From assembly GCA_025094145.1 (NCBI GenBank), contig JALLLS010000010.1:585114-649113 (forward strand): a DNA stretch of 64,000 nt. The letters are read 5' to 3'. Positions within the stretch are counted from its first letter, which is position 1; each line of letters starts with the position of its first letter. Below the pieces are notes generated by a model. The model saw nothing but the letters and a program-made list of their open reading frames with translations. It did not search any database and was not told the DNA's origin. The translations under genes and the position numbers were made by a program. Origin of the DNA: Spinellus fusiger. Lineage: Eukaryota; Mucoromycota; Mucoromycetes; Mucorales; Phycomycetaceae. Shown piece by piece: positions 12,461 to 22,544 of this stretch.

Positions 12461-12957
12461 TATCCTGCCAAGCAAAAGATAACAAAGAAAAAAAAAGTTG
12501 CTATCCTTTCTGTCTATATGATGCTCCTCTGTAATGCAATCTACTACATTGGTAGTCTACAACTAACTTACTGCCTGAGATGGCTAGAGCAATATTTTCC
12601 TTCCATAGATGTCAAAGTCCTCCTGTTTATTCCTCCGCCCTAGCATGGCTTGTGCTCTTTCAAGTGTTGTGAATTCTTTCATTCATTTTTAAAGAATATT
12701 TGTGTGAAGTTCGAATGGTTTGTGAAGAATAAGTTTGCATGGGTTAGAATCAGTGTCTACGTTATGTTACATTGTGTTTCTCCATGTTGTGGCTGTTATT
12801 TTCCTCGAGTGTATCTATGCATATTTAATGTGAGTAAAATATAAAATAATAAGGTAGCTAGATTTGTTTTTGAGTACAGTAAAGAATAGTAAAGAAATAT
12901 AAAAGTATCAAATATCGACTTTATTGTTTGTTTCCACGAACTTGGCAGCACTGAGAT
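12461..12957. other. 3' flank of the bZIP gene
   Basis: AT-rich, with no convincing gene. It holds the likely 3' untranslated region and ends at the 9-bp satellite. Confidence 0.4.
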
Positions 12958-12969
12958 TTGTGTTATTAT

Positions 12970-13266
12970 TATTGTTGTTGTTATTGTTGTTATTGTTGTT
13001 ATTGTTGTTATTGTTGTTATTGTTGTTATTGTTGTTATTGTTGTTATTGTTGTTATTGTTGTTATTGTTGTTATTGTTGTTATTGTTGTTATTGTTGTTA
13101 TTGTTGTTATTGTTGTTATTGTTGTTATTGTTGTTATTGTTGTTATTGTTGTTATTGTTGTTATTGTTGTTATTGTTGTTATTGTTGTTATTGTTGTTAT
13201 TGTTGTTATTGTTGTTATTGTTGTTATTGTTGTTATTGTTGTTATTGTTGTTATTGTTGTTATTAC
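12970..13266. repeat. 9-bp minisatellite, about 33 units of ATTGTTGTT
   Basis: An almost perfect tandem array of the 9-mer ATTGTTGTT covers about 297 bp. Because the period is divisible by three and the unit has no stop in several frames, it creates long artificial frames (poly-Leu, Cys-Tyr-Tyr, Thr-Thr-Ile). None is likely to be a gene. Confidence 0.95.
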
Positions 13267-13269
13267 TAT

Positions 13270-14493
13270 TGTTATCAATATTGTTAATATTGACATTTGA
13301 TGAAGAGACATGGAATCGTACTCTTTAAAGATAATAATAATAAAAATCTCACTTTTCCTAAGGAAATACATCAAAGCATAGACTCAATGGGCTCATAATC
13401 AGTAATGTCTTATTGTCTGATTGAATAAGTCCAGCTGTAGAGTAGTTTCAGTGATAAAAGTGCAGACAATTATGTACCGTCGAGGCTAATATTGATTTAG
13501 ATAGATATCAGTAGCTCAATAGACATCTTTCAGTGGAGTTTTTATACTGTTATTGACAAAGAGAGAGAGAAATGTTGGCTATCATACTATCAAGATAGAG
13601 TTATTGTCGAGAAGAAACAATAGTATTGTGATTATTTTATTCACTATAATAAATGTTAAGAGTATCTATATAAACTACAAAATATATTTAATGAACCTTC
13701 TTACCACTCTTTCTTTCTTTATTATTTTTACTATTATTGTTGTTATTAATATTCTATAAGAAAAAGAAATTTACTCATGAAAAGTTGATCTTTTTCTTTT
13801 TCTTTTTTCAATCTGTTAACTGATGACTTCTTGTGTATTTATTATTAGCCAACGAAAAGGGCACATTGGTCATTTTTAGAAAGTGATTCTCCAGTAATTA
13901 TAAAGTAAAGTAATATTTGACAACCTCATTCTATTGTTTATCCTATTTATTGATAAAGTACCCACTTTATTGACACTATTAACTATATATTACTCTAATA
14001 CTTGCGTTGATTTATGTTTGTTGATTATCTATTGTTCAAAATACTTAGAACAAAAAGTATGTTCGGTAATAAGAGTTGTATATCTCAAGGGTCTATAGGA
14101 TAATAATCACAGCTATTTGTATACTTTTCTGGCTGTGTTAATTGAATTAATAATAATAGTGTCTCTTGGAATATGTGGGTTTAATTCCTCAACACTCTTA
14201 ATAATATGCTTCCAGGTGTATCGAGTTCTCATTAAGGTATGGATCAGCATCCTCTTCTCATCTCATTGCTTCATTCTCGTGCTCATTATAAAAACATGTT
14301 CATTATAAAGTAAAATGAAATATGATCCGTTAACAAAAAGTGATGCAGATTAGTGTACGCCTAATGCTAATTTAAAATATGTAAATATTTATAGCATAAG
14401 ATGAATATATTAACGAAAAATAGAATAGTTTAAATGATATCAACTTGTTCTTGTTTGGTACTTTGAAATATTCTTATTCTATTTATTAAACAC
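13270..14493. other. AT-rich intergenic stretch
   Basis: No coding or RNA feature is supported. Short poly-T and ATT runs only. It ends at the left inverted repeat of the DDE transposon. Confidence 0.45.
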
Positions 14494-15962
14494 TAACCAC
14501 CATTTTCACTTATTATTGTTCCACTTTTAGAGAAAAATATGTCACATTAATAAGTTAAAACTTGGCATAGTAAAAGATTTAAAACTGGCGCATTCTAAGT
14601 ACTTGAGGTTTTCTTACATTTTACTTATCTTAATAATAATAATAAAGAATAACATTGTGCACGAAGACGGCCAAGGAAATATCTATAATGATGAAGGAAT
14701 AGCCGTTACAGTAGTGGAGATGGAGGTAGACGAGAAGACGTACCCCATTGAGACGGTTACAAATTTCGGGATGTACCTTGACCTCAAACCACCTGAGAAG
14801 CCAGAAAGAAAAACTGTACAACAATCCGTAGACAGAGATGTCAATAAGGACGAGGATAACAGAGCTCCTAGTATCCACAGGCACTATAAAGATTCCGAAA
14901 AAGAGCAGTTATTTGTGGTGATTTATGAAAGGGGCATGAGCGTCAGAGCTGTTGCACTGAAACTTCAAATCAACTCACGCACTGCTCAGCCCTCTTTAGT
15001 CCTGGATCAAATGATGGAGAGTTTGAGAACGTCTTTTATTGATTTAGAGATATCGAAAACAGTTCTCTACAATTTTTGGGTGACAAAATTGTAAGATCAG
15101 TCTAAAAAGAGCCCATTTTCATTCAGTTGATGTTAATAATCCTGAAAAGATCAAGGATCGAAAGGAGTGGGTACAAAAATGGATGGAGACAGACATGGAC
15201 TACATGAGCAACTATGTCTTCATAGATGAGGCGGCATTTCACATCAACATGAAGCGTACTTTTGCTTGGTCAAAAGTAGGTACTCGTGCAGTAGTAAAAG
15301 TACCAAGAACGAGAGCTAAAACAACAACCATCGTGGGAGCAACATCTGCTCAGGGTATTGTCAACATAAAAGTAAGACAGCCTCGAATGTTGCCTGTTTC
15401 AAAGAAGAGAACTACTCGATCTGGTGGGCCTTCCCAGAAACAAAGCAAAGGCACTGTTACTGGCCACCATCTTAACTTCTTGAGCGATACAATGGATGTC
15501 ATGGATAATTTTCCAGATGTTTTCAAGGATAATCACTTGATTATGGACAACGCTCCTATCCACATGAATGAAGACATTAAAAGCTTCATTGAAGGCCATG
15601 GGTACAGGTGTGTCTATCTTCCTCCATACTCACCAGAGCTGAGTCCCATCGAGCAATTCTGGTCTATTTGCAAAAGTAAGTTGAAAAGAGAAAGACTCTT
15701 GGAAGAAGAAACACTGTCATCTAGAATCGCCGATGCATCTAACCAAGTTCTTCTCGGTGATCTCATAGGATTTTGTAAATACTCTGTCGATAGATTTGAT
15801 GATTGCTTACAAGAGAAGCCTCTTTAAAAATAAAACATTTGTCGCATTTGTCGTATCCAACTTATACGCCATCTTTTAATTTATTAATGTGATAATTTTT
15901 TTCCACTTGTGCGCTATGTTTTTTTTTCCAAATGTGCGACAATAATAAGTGAAAATAGTGTA
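14494..15962 (+). mobile_element. DDE transposon with inverted ends (IS630/Tc1 superfamily type)
   Basis: The left end (14498-14520, CACCATTTTCACTTATTATT...) and the right end (15939-15960 read in reverse, CACTATTTTCACTTATTATT...) form an inverted repeat of about 22 bp with one mismatch. A TA lies outside each end, though the left spacing is two bases longer. The enclosed 1.4 kb codes for a DDE-type transposase on the plus strand. The size, TA flanks and DD34E spacing fit the IS630/Tc1 superfamily. The copy looks dead. Confidence 0.82.
14603..15827 (+). pseudogene. Broken DDE transposase
   Basis: Two frames cover the protein: an N-terminal part (14603-15094; its first codon is not ATG) and a C-terminal part (open before 15183 to 15827). 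Homologous text continues across the junction in a different frame (CKISLKRAHFHS near 15088-15125), so a one-base frameshift separates them. The catalytic acids are visible: VFIDEAAFH, LIMDNAPIH and SPIEQFW, with 34 residues between the second and third. Upstream, the helix-turn-helix part (VRAVALKLQINSRTAQ) runs directly into PSLVLDQMMESL. In related mucoromycete transposases, as I recall them, tens of residues lie between these two motifs, so an internal deletion is likely. Confidence 0.8.
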
Positions 15963-16882
15963 CTTGGCTATGTCGGATGGGAGTGCTATACCAACCAACC
16001 TAAGTTGATTTAGAGCTCTTTATGAGGCTAGTGAGGTGTATATCTTTTCTTTCGTTGGTGTTGACCATGATTCAGACTTCCCACAGTCTTATAGGCGTTG
16101 AAGTGAGCTCTAATTTCTAATCTATTTGACAAGTCTTACTTACTGCATGTAATTTTGCTTATTTTACTGAACTTGTCTTCTATTTTTGAGGGAAGATATT
16201 TAGTTTGATCAGCTCTATGGACTGACTTTTCCTCATAGTAACCTATAACTGAATGGTCATTAAGTAGTATCAACTCGTTATCTTTTGATGTATCTACAAT
16301 TATTTTTAATATAAACGACATTAACAAAACATTTTATATATTAAAGATTTCTTTAAGAATCGTATAACAATAGTGTATATTTAAAATGAATCATTAAACT
16401 TAAATATATAATTATTGAAGTTTACCTTTACAATATAAAATTAGGCTATGATCTTATAAATTATATTTATAATTAGCTGTTAAATAAGATGGCTTACTTT
16501 AAACTCTAAGCAAATAAGCATTTAATTGAAAAGGCCTAATTATAAACCAGTGAGAAACTTAACATATTTTAATGTATTTGTCGTGAAGACTTTTGCCATG
16601 TTTAGAAGGATCACTCTCTTGAGAATTAGAACTCATTCATTGCCAAAACAAGAAGAGGACTCTATCGAGCATTAAGGGATGTTGATAGTTCACAGTATTT
16701 TCGATAGTTAACCCCTGAATATATACCATTAGAAAAGTATAAAAGACGTAGTTATCTCATTCAATAAATAACAGAGTTTAACTACACGTTCTGCTGTTCC
16801 GTATACCTTTGGACTAAAAACCCAAAGACGACTAATTTTTTTTGGACTGATTTACACATCTGATTTATTGTTTTTACAAATA
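15963..16882. other. AT-rich spacer between mobile elements
   Basis: No gene or RNA feature is supported. The frame at 16136-16327 has no recognisable content. Confidence 0.4.
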
Positions 16883-16985
16883 CAGTTCAAAGTTTTTTTT
16901 TGGGGTGTGAGGTGCTATTCACGCATTGGGCATATTAGCCACCCTATGAGAACTAATAGAAAAATTAATAAACATTTAAACACTT
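16883..16985 (-). mobile_element. 3'-terminal fragment of the non-LTR retrotransposon
   Basis: Read on the minus strand, about 100 bp match the last part of the retrotransposon at 60057-64000. Shared landmarks are GTGTTT near the upstream end, CTCATAGGGTGGCTAA, ATGCCCAATGCG and the A-rich end finishing in CTTTGAACTG. It is a severely 5'-truncated copy. It abuts the terminus of the Tc1-like element that starts at 16994. Possible target duplications are too degenerate to be sure. Confidence 0.75.
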
Positions 16986-16993
16986 TTTTTGCA

Positions 16994-18370
16994 TAGTGTC
17001 CAGCAAAATACATATAAATATATCATTTTCCAATATGATTTTTGTATGAGGAAAAAATTTCTTTTTTTCATGAAAACATACATTAAACACATATTAGAGA
17101 CTTCGAAATTGAATGATGTATAAAGAAGGTCAATAAGATAATAAATACAGCTTTATTGGGTGAAAAACTTAAGTATTTGGTGTTTTCACCCTTGGCCTCT
17201 ATAACAGCCTTGCATCTCCGCCCCATGCTGTTAATGAGAGTGTCTGTAATATCTTTGGGGATCTTATCTCACTCTTGGACCAGGAGAGCCTTCAGATCCT
17301 GGAGGGTGTTTTCTGGGGCCATCTTCTTCCGAACTGCTCTGTCCAACTCCTCCTAAAGATGCTCAATTGGGTTTAGGTCAGGGCTTTGAGAGGGCCACCC
17401 CTCCATAGCAACAATGCCCTCGTTTGACTTCCATTTCCTAGTCTCCTTACTAGTATGGCAACTAGTATTGTCCTCTCGAAGAACATATCCTACCATTGGA
17501 TTCAGTGCCGAAAAGACAAGCCAGTTCGGGGCAATAGGCCGTTTCTAAAATACTAGTGTATTTAGCACTATTGATGAATCCCTCCACCATAGCAAGTCAA
17601 CCAATATCTTCACCAGAAAAGAGAACTCTACTACCAACAAACTTAATCGTTGGCTTGACAATCTTCGGGAGAAGACCCTACTCCTTCCCGTGCACCACTC
17701 TGTTGTGGTGGTTGTTGATCACCAACCGGAACCTTAACTTATCGGACCAGATGACTGCCTTCCAGTCTTCCTCAGTTCAGTGAAGGTGGGCCTTGGCCCA
17801 AGCAAGCCTCATTTTATTTTCTTTATTGTTAAGATCAGGCTTATTGATAACATTATTAGAAGACAGGTCAATCTTCTTTATCATCTTCTGAAATGTTCTC
17901 ATTGAGACCTGTGTGGCCATTCCCTTATGAAGCCCCTTCATAATTTGAAAGGAGTTCCTTGCCACTTCTCGAGAAACCTCCCTCTCGTCCCTCTTGTCCC
18001 TCTCCATCAAAATGGACTTGCGCCCAGAGCCCCTTCCAGCCTTTCAACAGCAAGTTTTCTTGTATCTCCTCATAATGAGACTAACAGCGGGCAGACTGAT
18101 ACCAAACATGGTTGCAATATCAGTTTGTCTAGTGCCATTTATAGTGACCTTGTGAACAATCAGTTTACGAGTAAAGTCGTCGATATTCTTCTTCCTGTTT
18201 CCAATAGGCTTAGTGGCTTGTCTGTTGGTGTTATAGACAATATACTTTATAGCGAAAAAAAAAGAAGAAACAGGGAATGAGTCTATAGATCTATAAATAT
18301 AAAGAACTTTTCTGAGCAAAATGAAGGTCAGAAAATAAAAAGAATTATAGATATTTTGCCGGACACTGTA
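16994..18370 (-). mobile_element. Tc1/mariner-like element, copy A
   Basis: The ends are inverted repeats: TAGTGTCCAGCAAAATA on the left and TACAGTGTCCGGCAAAATA (reverse strand) on the right, finishing at 18370. The 1.38-kb interior holds a decayed Tc1-type transposase on the minus strand. The same family recurs at 33198-34279. Confidence 0.82.
17140..18248 (-). pseudogene. Decayed Tc1-like transposase (copy A)
   Basis: The N-terminal helix-turn-helix text is readable: RQATKPIGNRKKNIDDF, then TDIATMFGISLPAVSLIMRR. It is followed by VSMRTFQKMIKKIDLSS, NKENKMRLAWAKAHLH and AVIWSDKLRF (the first catalytic Asp is present, but the usual SDE became SDK). The C-terminal part can be followed only through several frames and stops. 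The start codon present in copy B (ATTATGTCC) reads ATTGTCTAT here. The copy still has the central catalytic region that copy B lacks. Confidence 0.82.
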
Positions 18371-18533
18371 GTATGAAATAAAAGAAAAGCCTTCACAATC
18401 TTACTACTTTTGCCAGAGATCAATTTTTATTCATAGTACTATTTATCATATCTTTGGCTCATGGACTAAGTATCTACTAAAGGTAGTTAAAAATAGTGAA
18501 GTTGTAAAGCTTTTCTTTTATTTCACACTATAT
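18369..18533. repeat. Short foldback/MITE-like element
   Basis: TAGTATGAAATAAAAGAAAA at 18369 and its near-perfect inverse near 18510-18533 (reverse strand TAGTGTGAAATAAAAGAAAA) bracket about 120 bp with no coding capacity. The left TA coincides with the outer TA of Tc1-like copy A, so the two elements share this dinucleotide. Confidence 0.5.
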
Positions 18534-19571
18534 GCAAACTTTGAAATTGAATGCGCAAATCATTTGGAAAAGGCCAATATAGCATAGGAGTCTCACAAGT
18601 ATCATATATATTTTTTTTAGCTACTTCATTTTTCCTTATGTATCTTCTGGTATCAATGTCACCTATCTATTCTAATGGAAGTAATGAGGAAAAGGTTCGA
18701 CTCTTTTCAAAATCTGGGCCATTTTTATACCAAGAATAATAAACATTATGTAAGATAGAGAAGTGTGACCTCTCCATATGCTTGGATGTTTATTGAAAAT
18801 ATGATATATCATTAGCAAATAGGAAAAAACCAATTTCATTATAAAGAATAGCACATTAGTATACAAAGTGTAGTTTTTACATGTTTAATAAAGGACTTTG
18901 ATTCAAGCACTTCTTGGAGTATAAACAAACAGTATAGGCTTTAAGAACTTAGTTGACTGTTTCTTGTTCTTGATTTGTTTCTTTTGTGTTTCTGTCCTCT
19001 TTGTCGGTCTCTTTCTGTGTCCGTACCAAGTACCATTGTTGTGCCAAATACATGTTTGCCTTCTGCCACCCCGATCTCTAGTGCAATTAACTACACTCCT
19101 CCTCCTCTATCAACAATCTCGCACTGGAAAGGATATCCCTACGTCCTTCCCTACCCCATGAATTCTGTGTCATTAGCCAGTCTCCTGAGGTCCTACGTGT
19201 TTCCAGAAGATTGATGGTGGTTATTAATTAGGCTCAGAATAAAACTCTCTTCTTTAGAGTATCAATACTATTTTGTTTTATTTATTGGAGAGTGTATGCT
19301 TCTATCTATAGGGAATTCATAGCTAAAATAATGTCAAGATTAAGTATAGATATAAAAAGGAAGATGGTATCTCAAACAGTTGATTCCTTCTGTCGGTCAT
19401 TCTATTTGAGTACATAGATGGAGACACTGAACAATGCAAACTGTCGTTTGGATCTGATTCTGTCATACGCTCCTTCATGACATTCGGACTGTCAATATCA
19501 CGTGTCTGTAGTATCCTTCTGGGTTACTATAGGTTAAAGCATTCCACTGCCTAGAGCAGTTTACACTGGTT
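18534..19571. other. Intergenic region upstream of the ADCK-like gene
   Basis: Mostly AT-rich without a firm gene. One plus-strand frame ending at 19214 (with SHWKGYPYVLPYPMNS near its end) has protein-like composition and could be an exon or remnant. I could not attach it to a start or a splice partner, so it is not annotated as a gene. Confidence 0.35.
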
Positions 19572-21858
19572 ATGCAGCGTCTTCTCACTTCTCAGCAATA
19601 CAAACTACTCTGTAGGCCACTAAACTATGCCAGCCATGGTCTAAGAACAAATCAGTTTAAACCTAATACTACAGCCACTACAGCCACTGTGCGATGGACT
19701 ACTTCTCAGTGCCGATATCCAGGACAACTCAAAAGAACACCACATAACAAGCCACTGTTGGATAAGAGGCCACTCTGTACACTCCCTGCATTCACTACAG
19801 CCTATATGGGGTCTGCATTACCCATTATGATTAATCCACAGACACCCTCTTACCAGGAAACACCCTCTGAAATAGAGGCTATTGAAAGGAAACCTTTACA
19901 AAATATAATAGTACAGTGGATAAATAGTTGGATAAGACGATTAGACGACTGGATACTAGAGCCTTTGTTGACAGTACGTCGCTTCCTTCATATTCTACTC
20001 CTGTTTGTCCCTGTAGCAATGTCCTCTCCTCTTCTTCTCTTTGGAGAAGACATGATGGAGGGCGATACAAAACAGGCACTTTGGTGGTATGAATTTCTAG
20101 CAGCACAAATGGAAAGAGCAGGCCCTACATTTATCAAGGTCAGCAAGGGAAGCCTATAACAAAATTACTGTTATAACCTTGCATTGACTGTATAGTTGGC
20201 TCAATGGGTGGCTTCACGCACAGATCTCTTTCCAATGGCACTGTGCTTACGTCTTTCTAAACTGCATTCACAGGTGGATCCACACCCCTTTTCACATACC
20301 AAGCGTGTCATTGAGGCAGCCTTTCACCAAGACATGGACACTATCTTTAGTTATTTTGACACAACCCCCTTAGGAGTAGGTGCTATTGCTCAAGTGTACA
20401 AGGCCACCTTACGACCCACTATCCTTGTAGGCTATCCATCTGACCAGGCCTCTCTGATCAACAACCGAAAAGCATCTGACACTGTCTCTATGCTAGATGC
20501 ACAAGGAAATACGGTGGAGGTGCATACAACTGTCGCCATTAAAGTCATCCACCCAAAGGCCCATGCAATTGTTCATCGTGACCTGAAGATCATGAACTTC
20601 TTTGCTTATACACTGACATGGATTCCTACCTTCCAATGGCTTTCTTTACCTGATGAAGTGCGTGTGTTTGGCATGATGATGAAGGATCAATTGGACCTTA
20701 GAATAGAAGGACATAATCTGGAGAGATTTAATGCCTATTTCAAAGACTCCCGCCAAGTTGAATTTCCTAGGCCTTTGATGCACTTTACAACACAAGACAT
20801 GCTCATTGAGGAATATGAGAACGGAGTTCCTCTTCATTTATTCTTATCCAACATTGCGTATTCAAAAAAGGCGGGTCACTCTGTCAGCATCTATGATCAC
20901 AAAATGGCTGATATTGGTAAGGTGTTTTAATCATGACATTTGATCTTATTTACTTTCTATTGCATTCCATTACAAGGTCTCAATACATTTTTGGTAAATG
21001 GACAGTGTAAATAGAGCGGAGACTTACTAAGAGGATGTTGCTCTATCTTTTTTTTATATACAGTATATGTTGATTTTTCATAATTTTGTCCATGCGGATC
21101 TTCATCCTGGCAATATTATGGTCAAGTTCTATCCACCCTCTATTTATACTCCTATTAGAAAGTGGTGGAGTCAATGGACAGGACAGGAACTCAATGATGA
21201 TGGAGATGCTATTGTGAGTAGAATCATGGCTGTTCGTGATGATCCAGCAAAGTTGCAAAAAGAAATCGAAGTTATTGAACAGCAAGGGTATGCTCCTCGT
21301 CTGGTGTTTATTGATGCAGGCCTTGTCAATGAACTCAACGACACCAACCGACTCAACTTTCTTGATTTGTTCCAAGCAATTGCTCAATTTGATGGTTACA
21401 GGGCGGGTGAATTGATGGTGGAGCGATGTAAAACACCTGAATTGGTGGTTCATCCAGACGTCTTTGCCTTGAAGATGAATCATCTCATTCTGAAACTTAA
21501 GCAGAATACATTTAACTTGGGTGCAGTTAAAATAGGCAATCTTCTTCATGAGACGATGAGTATGGTGCGAAATCACCGTGTAAAATTAGAAGGCGACTTT
21601 GTAAATGTCATTGTTAGTATTATGTTACTGGAGGGAATTGGGAGACAGTTGAATCCTGATTTGGATCTGTTCAAAATGGCATTGCCTGTATTGCGTGAAT
21701 ACAGTATGAAGGATCATGGACAAGCTACTATTGAAGGTGTAATGGACATGAAGCAACATCCCTTTTCTCCACATTGGTTGAAAGTGTGGATATTTCTTGA
21801 ATTTAGAGCATGGTTTGGAGAAAGTAGACGTGAAGAAGAATGGATGGATATATGGTAA
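19572..21858 (+). CDS. ABC1/UbiB-family atypical kinase, ADCK2 (Cqd1)-like
   Basis: Four exons: 19572-20138, 20196-20916, a 17-nt micro-exon 20977-20993, and 21064-21858. Reading frame is kept at every junction, giving about 700 aa. The N-terminus is rich in basic and Ser/Thr residues, as in mitochondrial presequences, and a hydrophobic segment (FLHILLLFVPVAMSSPLLLF) follows. Family landmarks are FIKLAQWVASRTDLFP (the KxGQ-type motif, here with Ala), PLGVGAIAQVYKA, VAIKVIHPKA, the catalytic-loop text HADLHPGN and FIDAGL in the DFG-like position. UbiB proteins act on coenzyme Q homeostasis in mitochondria as atypical ATPase/kinases; the ADCK2/Cqd1 branch is my best guess. A GTAAGT overlaps the stop, so a further 3' exon cannot be excluded. 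Confidence 0.87.
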
Positions 21859-22544
21859 GTCGCTTTCTATAGGCAGTAAATATACTCACAGTGTATGTGT
21901 TTAGTGATTTCAAGTGTTTCTATACTTGAGTGGTATTTCGATACATTATTCTGTGGATATCTACCAATGTATTATGTTTTTATAGCACTCTTTTGATGTC
22001 TTTTATTTATATATATATTAAGTCTATTTGATATGATGTTACTATAGAGTATGATCTATAATGCTCCAAATGACAGATGTATAGGTTATATCTAATGTGT
22101 ATCTATCTTTACACTATTATCTTACTATGAAAATCCCTTATCCTTGCCTTGTTGAGTTATATTTGGTAGTATTCTTGCATAATAAACACTCTATACTTCT
22201 TTCATACGATCTTCTTTTACCTTTTACAATGGCTATTCTATTCTACACTTGTCTATCTGTCGTCATATGAAAACATACAGGCTCTACATGTCCTTCTATC
22301 CATGCCTCCTGAATGTGATCCTTGTGTGTTCTCCCCCTTCCCCTCCTTCCTTTCTTCCTCTCCCTTCCTCCTCCTCCTTCTCTCTCTCTCCCCTTTTTAT
22401 TTTATTCTTTATTTTTAATATTTACCTGGATTTTCTGCCTCTGTTCTTGTTCTTATTCTTTTTGCTGTGTTTTACTAGGGAGACTTGATTTTGTAGCAAA
22501 AATAGGCGTTCTTCCTTGCGTCTATAGACTACACCACTATCTTT
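21859..22544. promoter_or_regulatory. Intergenic region with a strong CT-rich tract before the RhoGAP gene
   Basis: A pyrimidine-rich block (about 22325-22400, CCTTCC/CTCTCT units) sits 145-220 bp upstream of the RhoGAP start codon. CT-rich blocks are common near fungal transcription starts, so it is probably core promoter. The frames through it are low-complexity artefacts. Confidence 0.45.

Noticed and set aside
12796..13374. Long frames on both strands over the 9-bp array (poly-Leu, Cys-Tyr-Tyr, Thr-Thr-Ile)
   Set aside because: They come only from the stop-free tandem repeat and have no non-repetitive body.
18964..19214. Candidate exon ending SLASLLRSYVFPED
   Set aside because: Protein-like but without a start, splice partner or family; kept only as a note in the gap entry.
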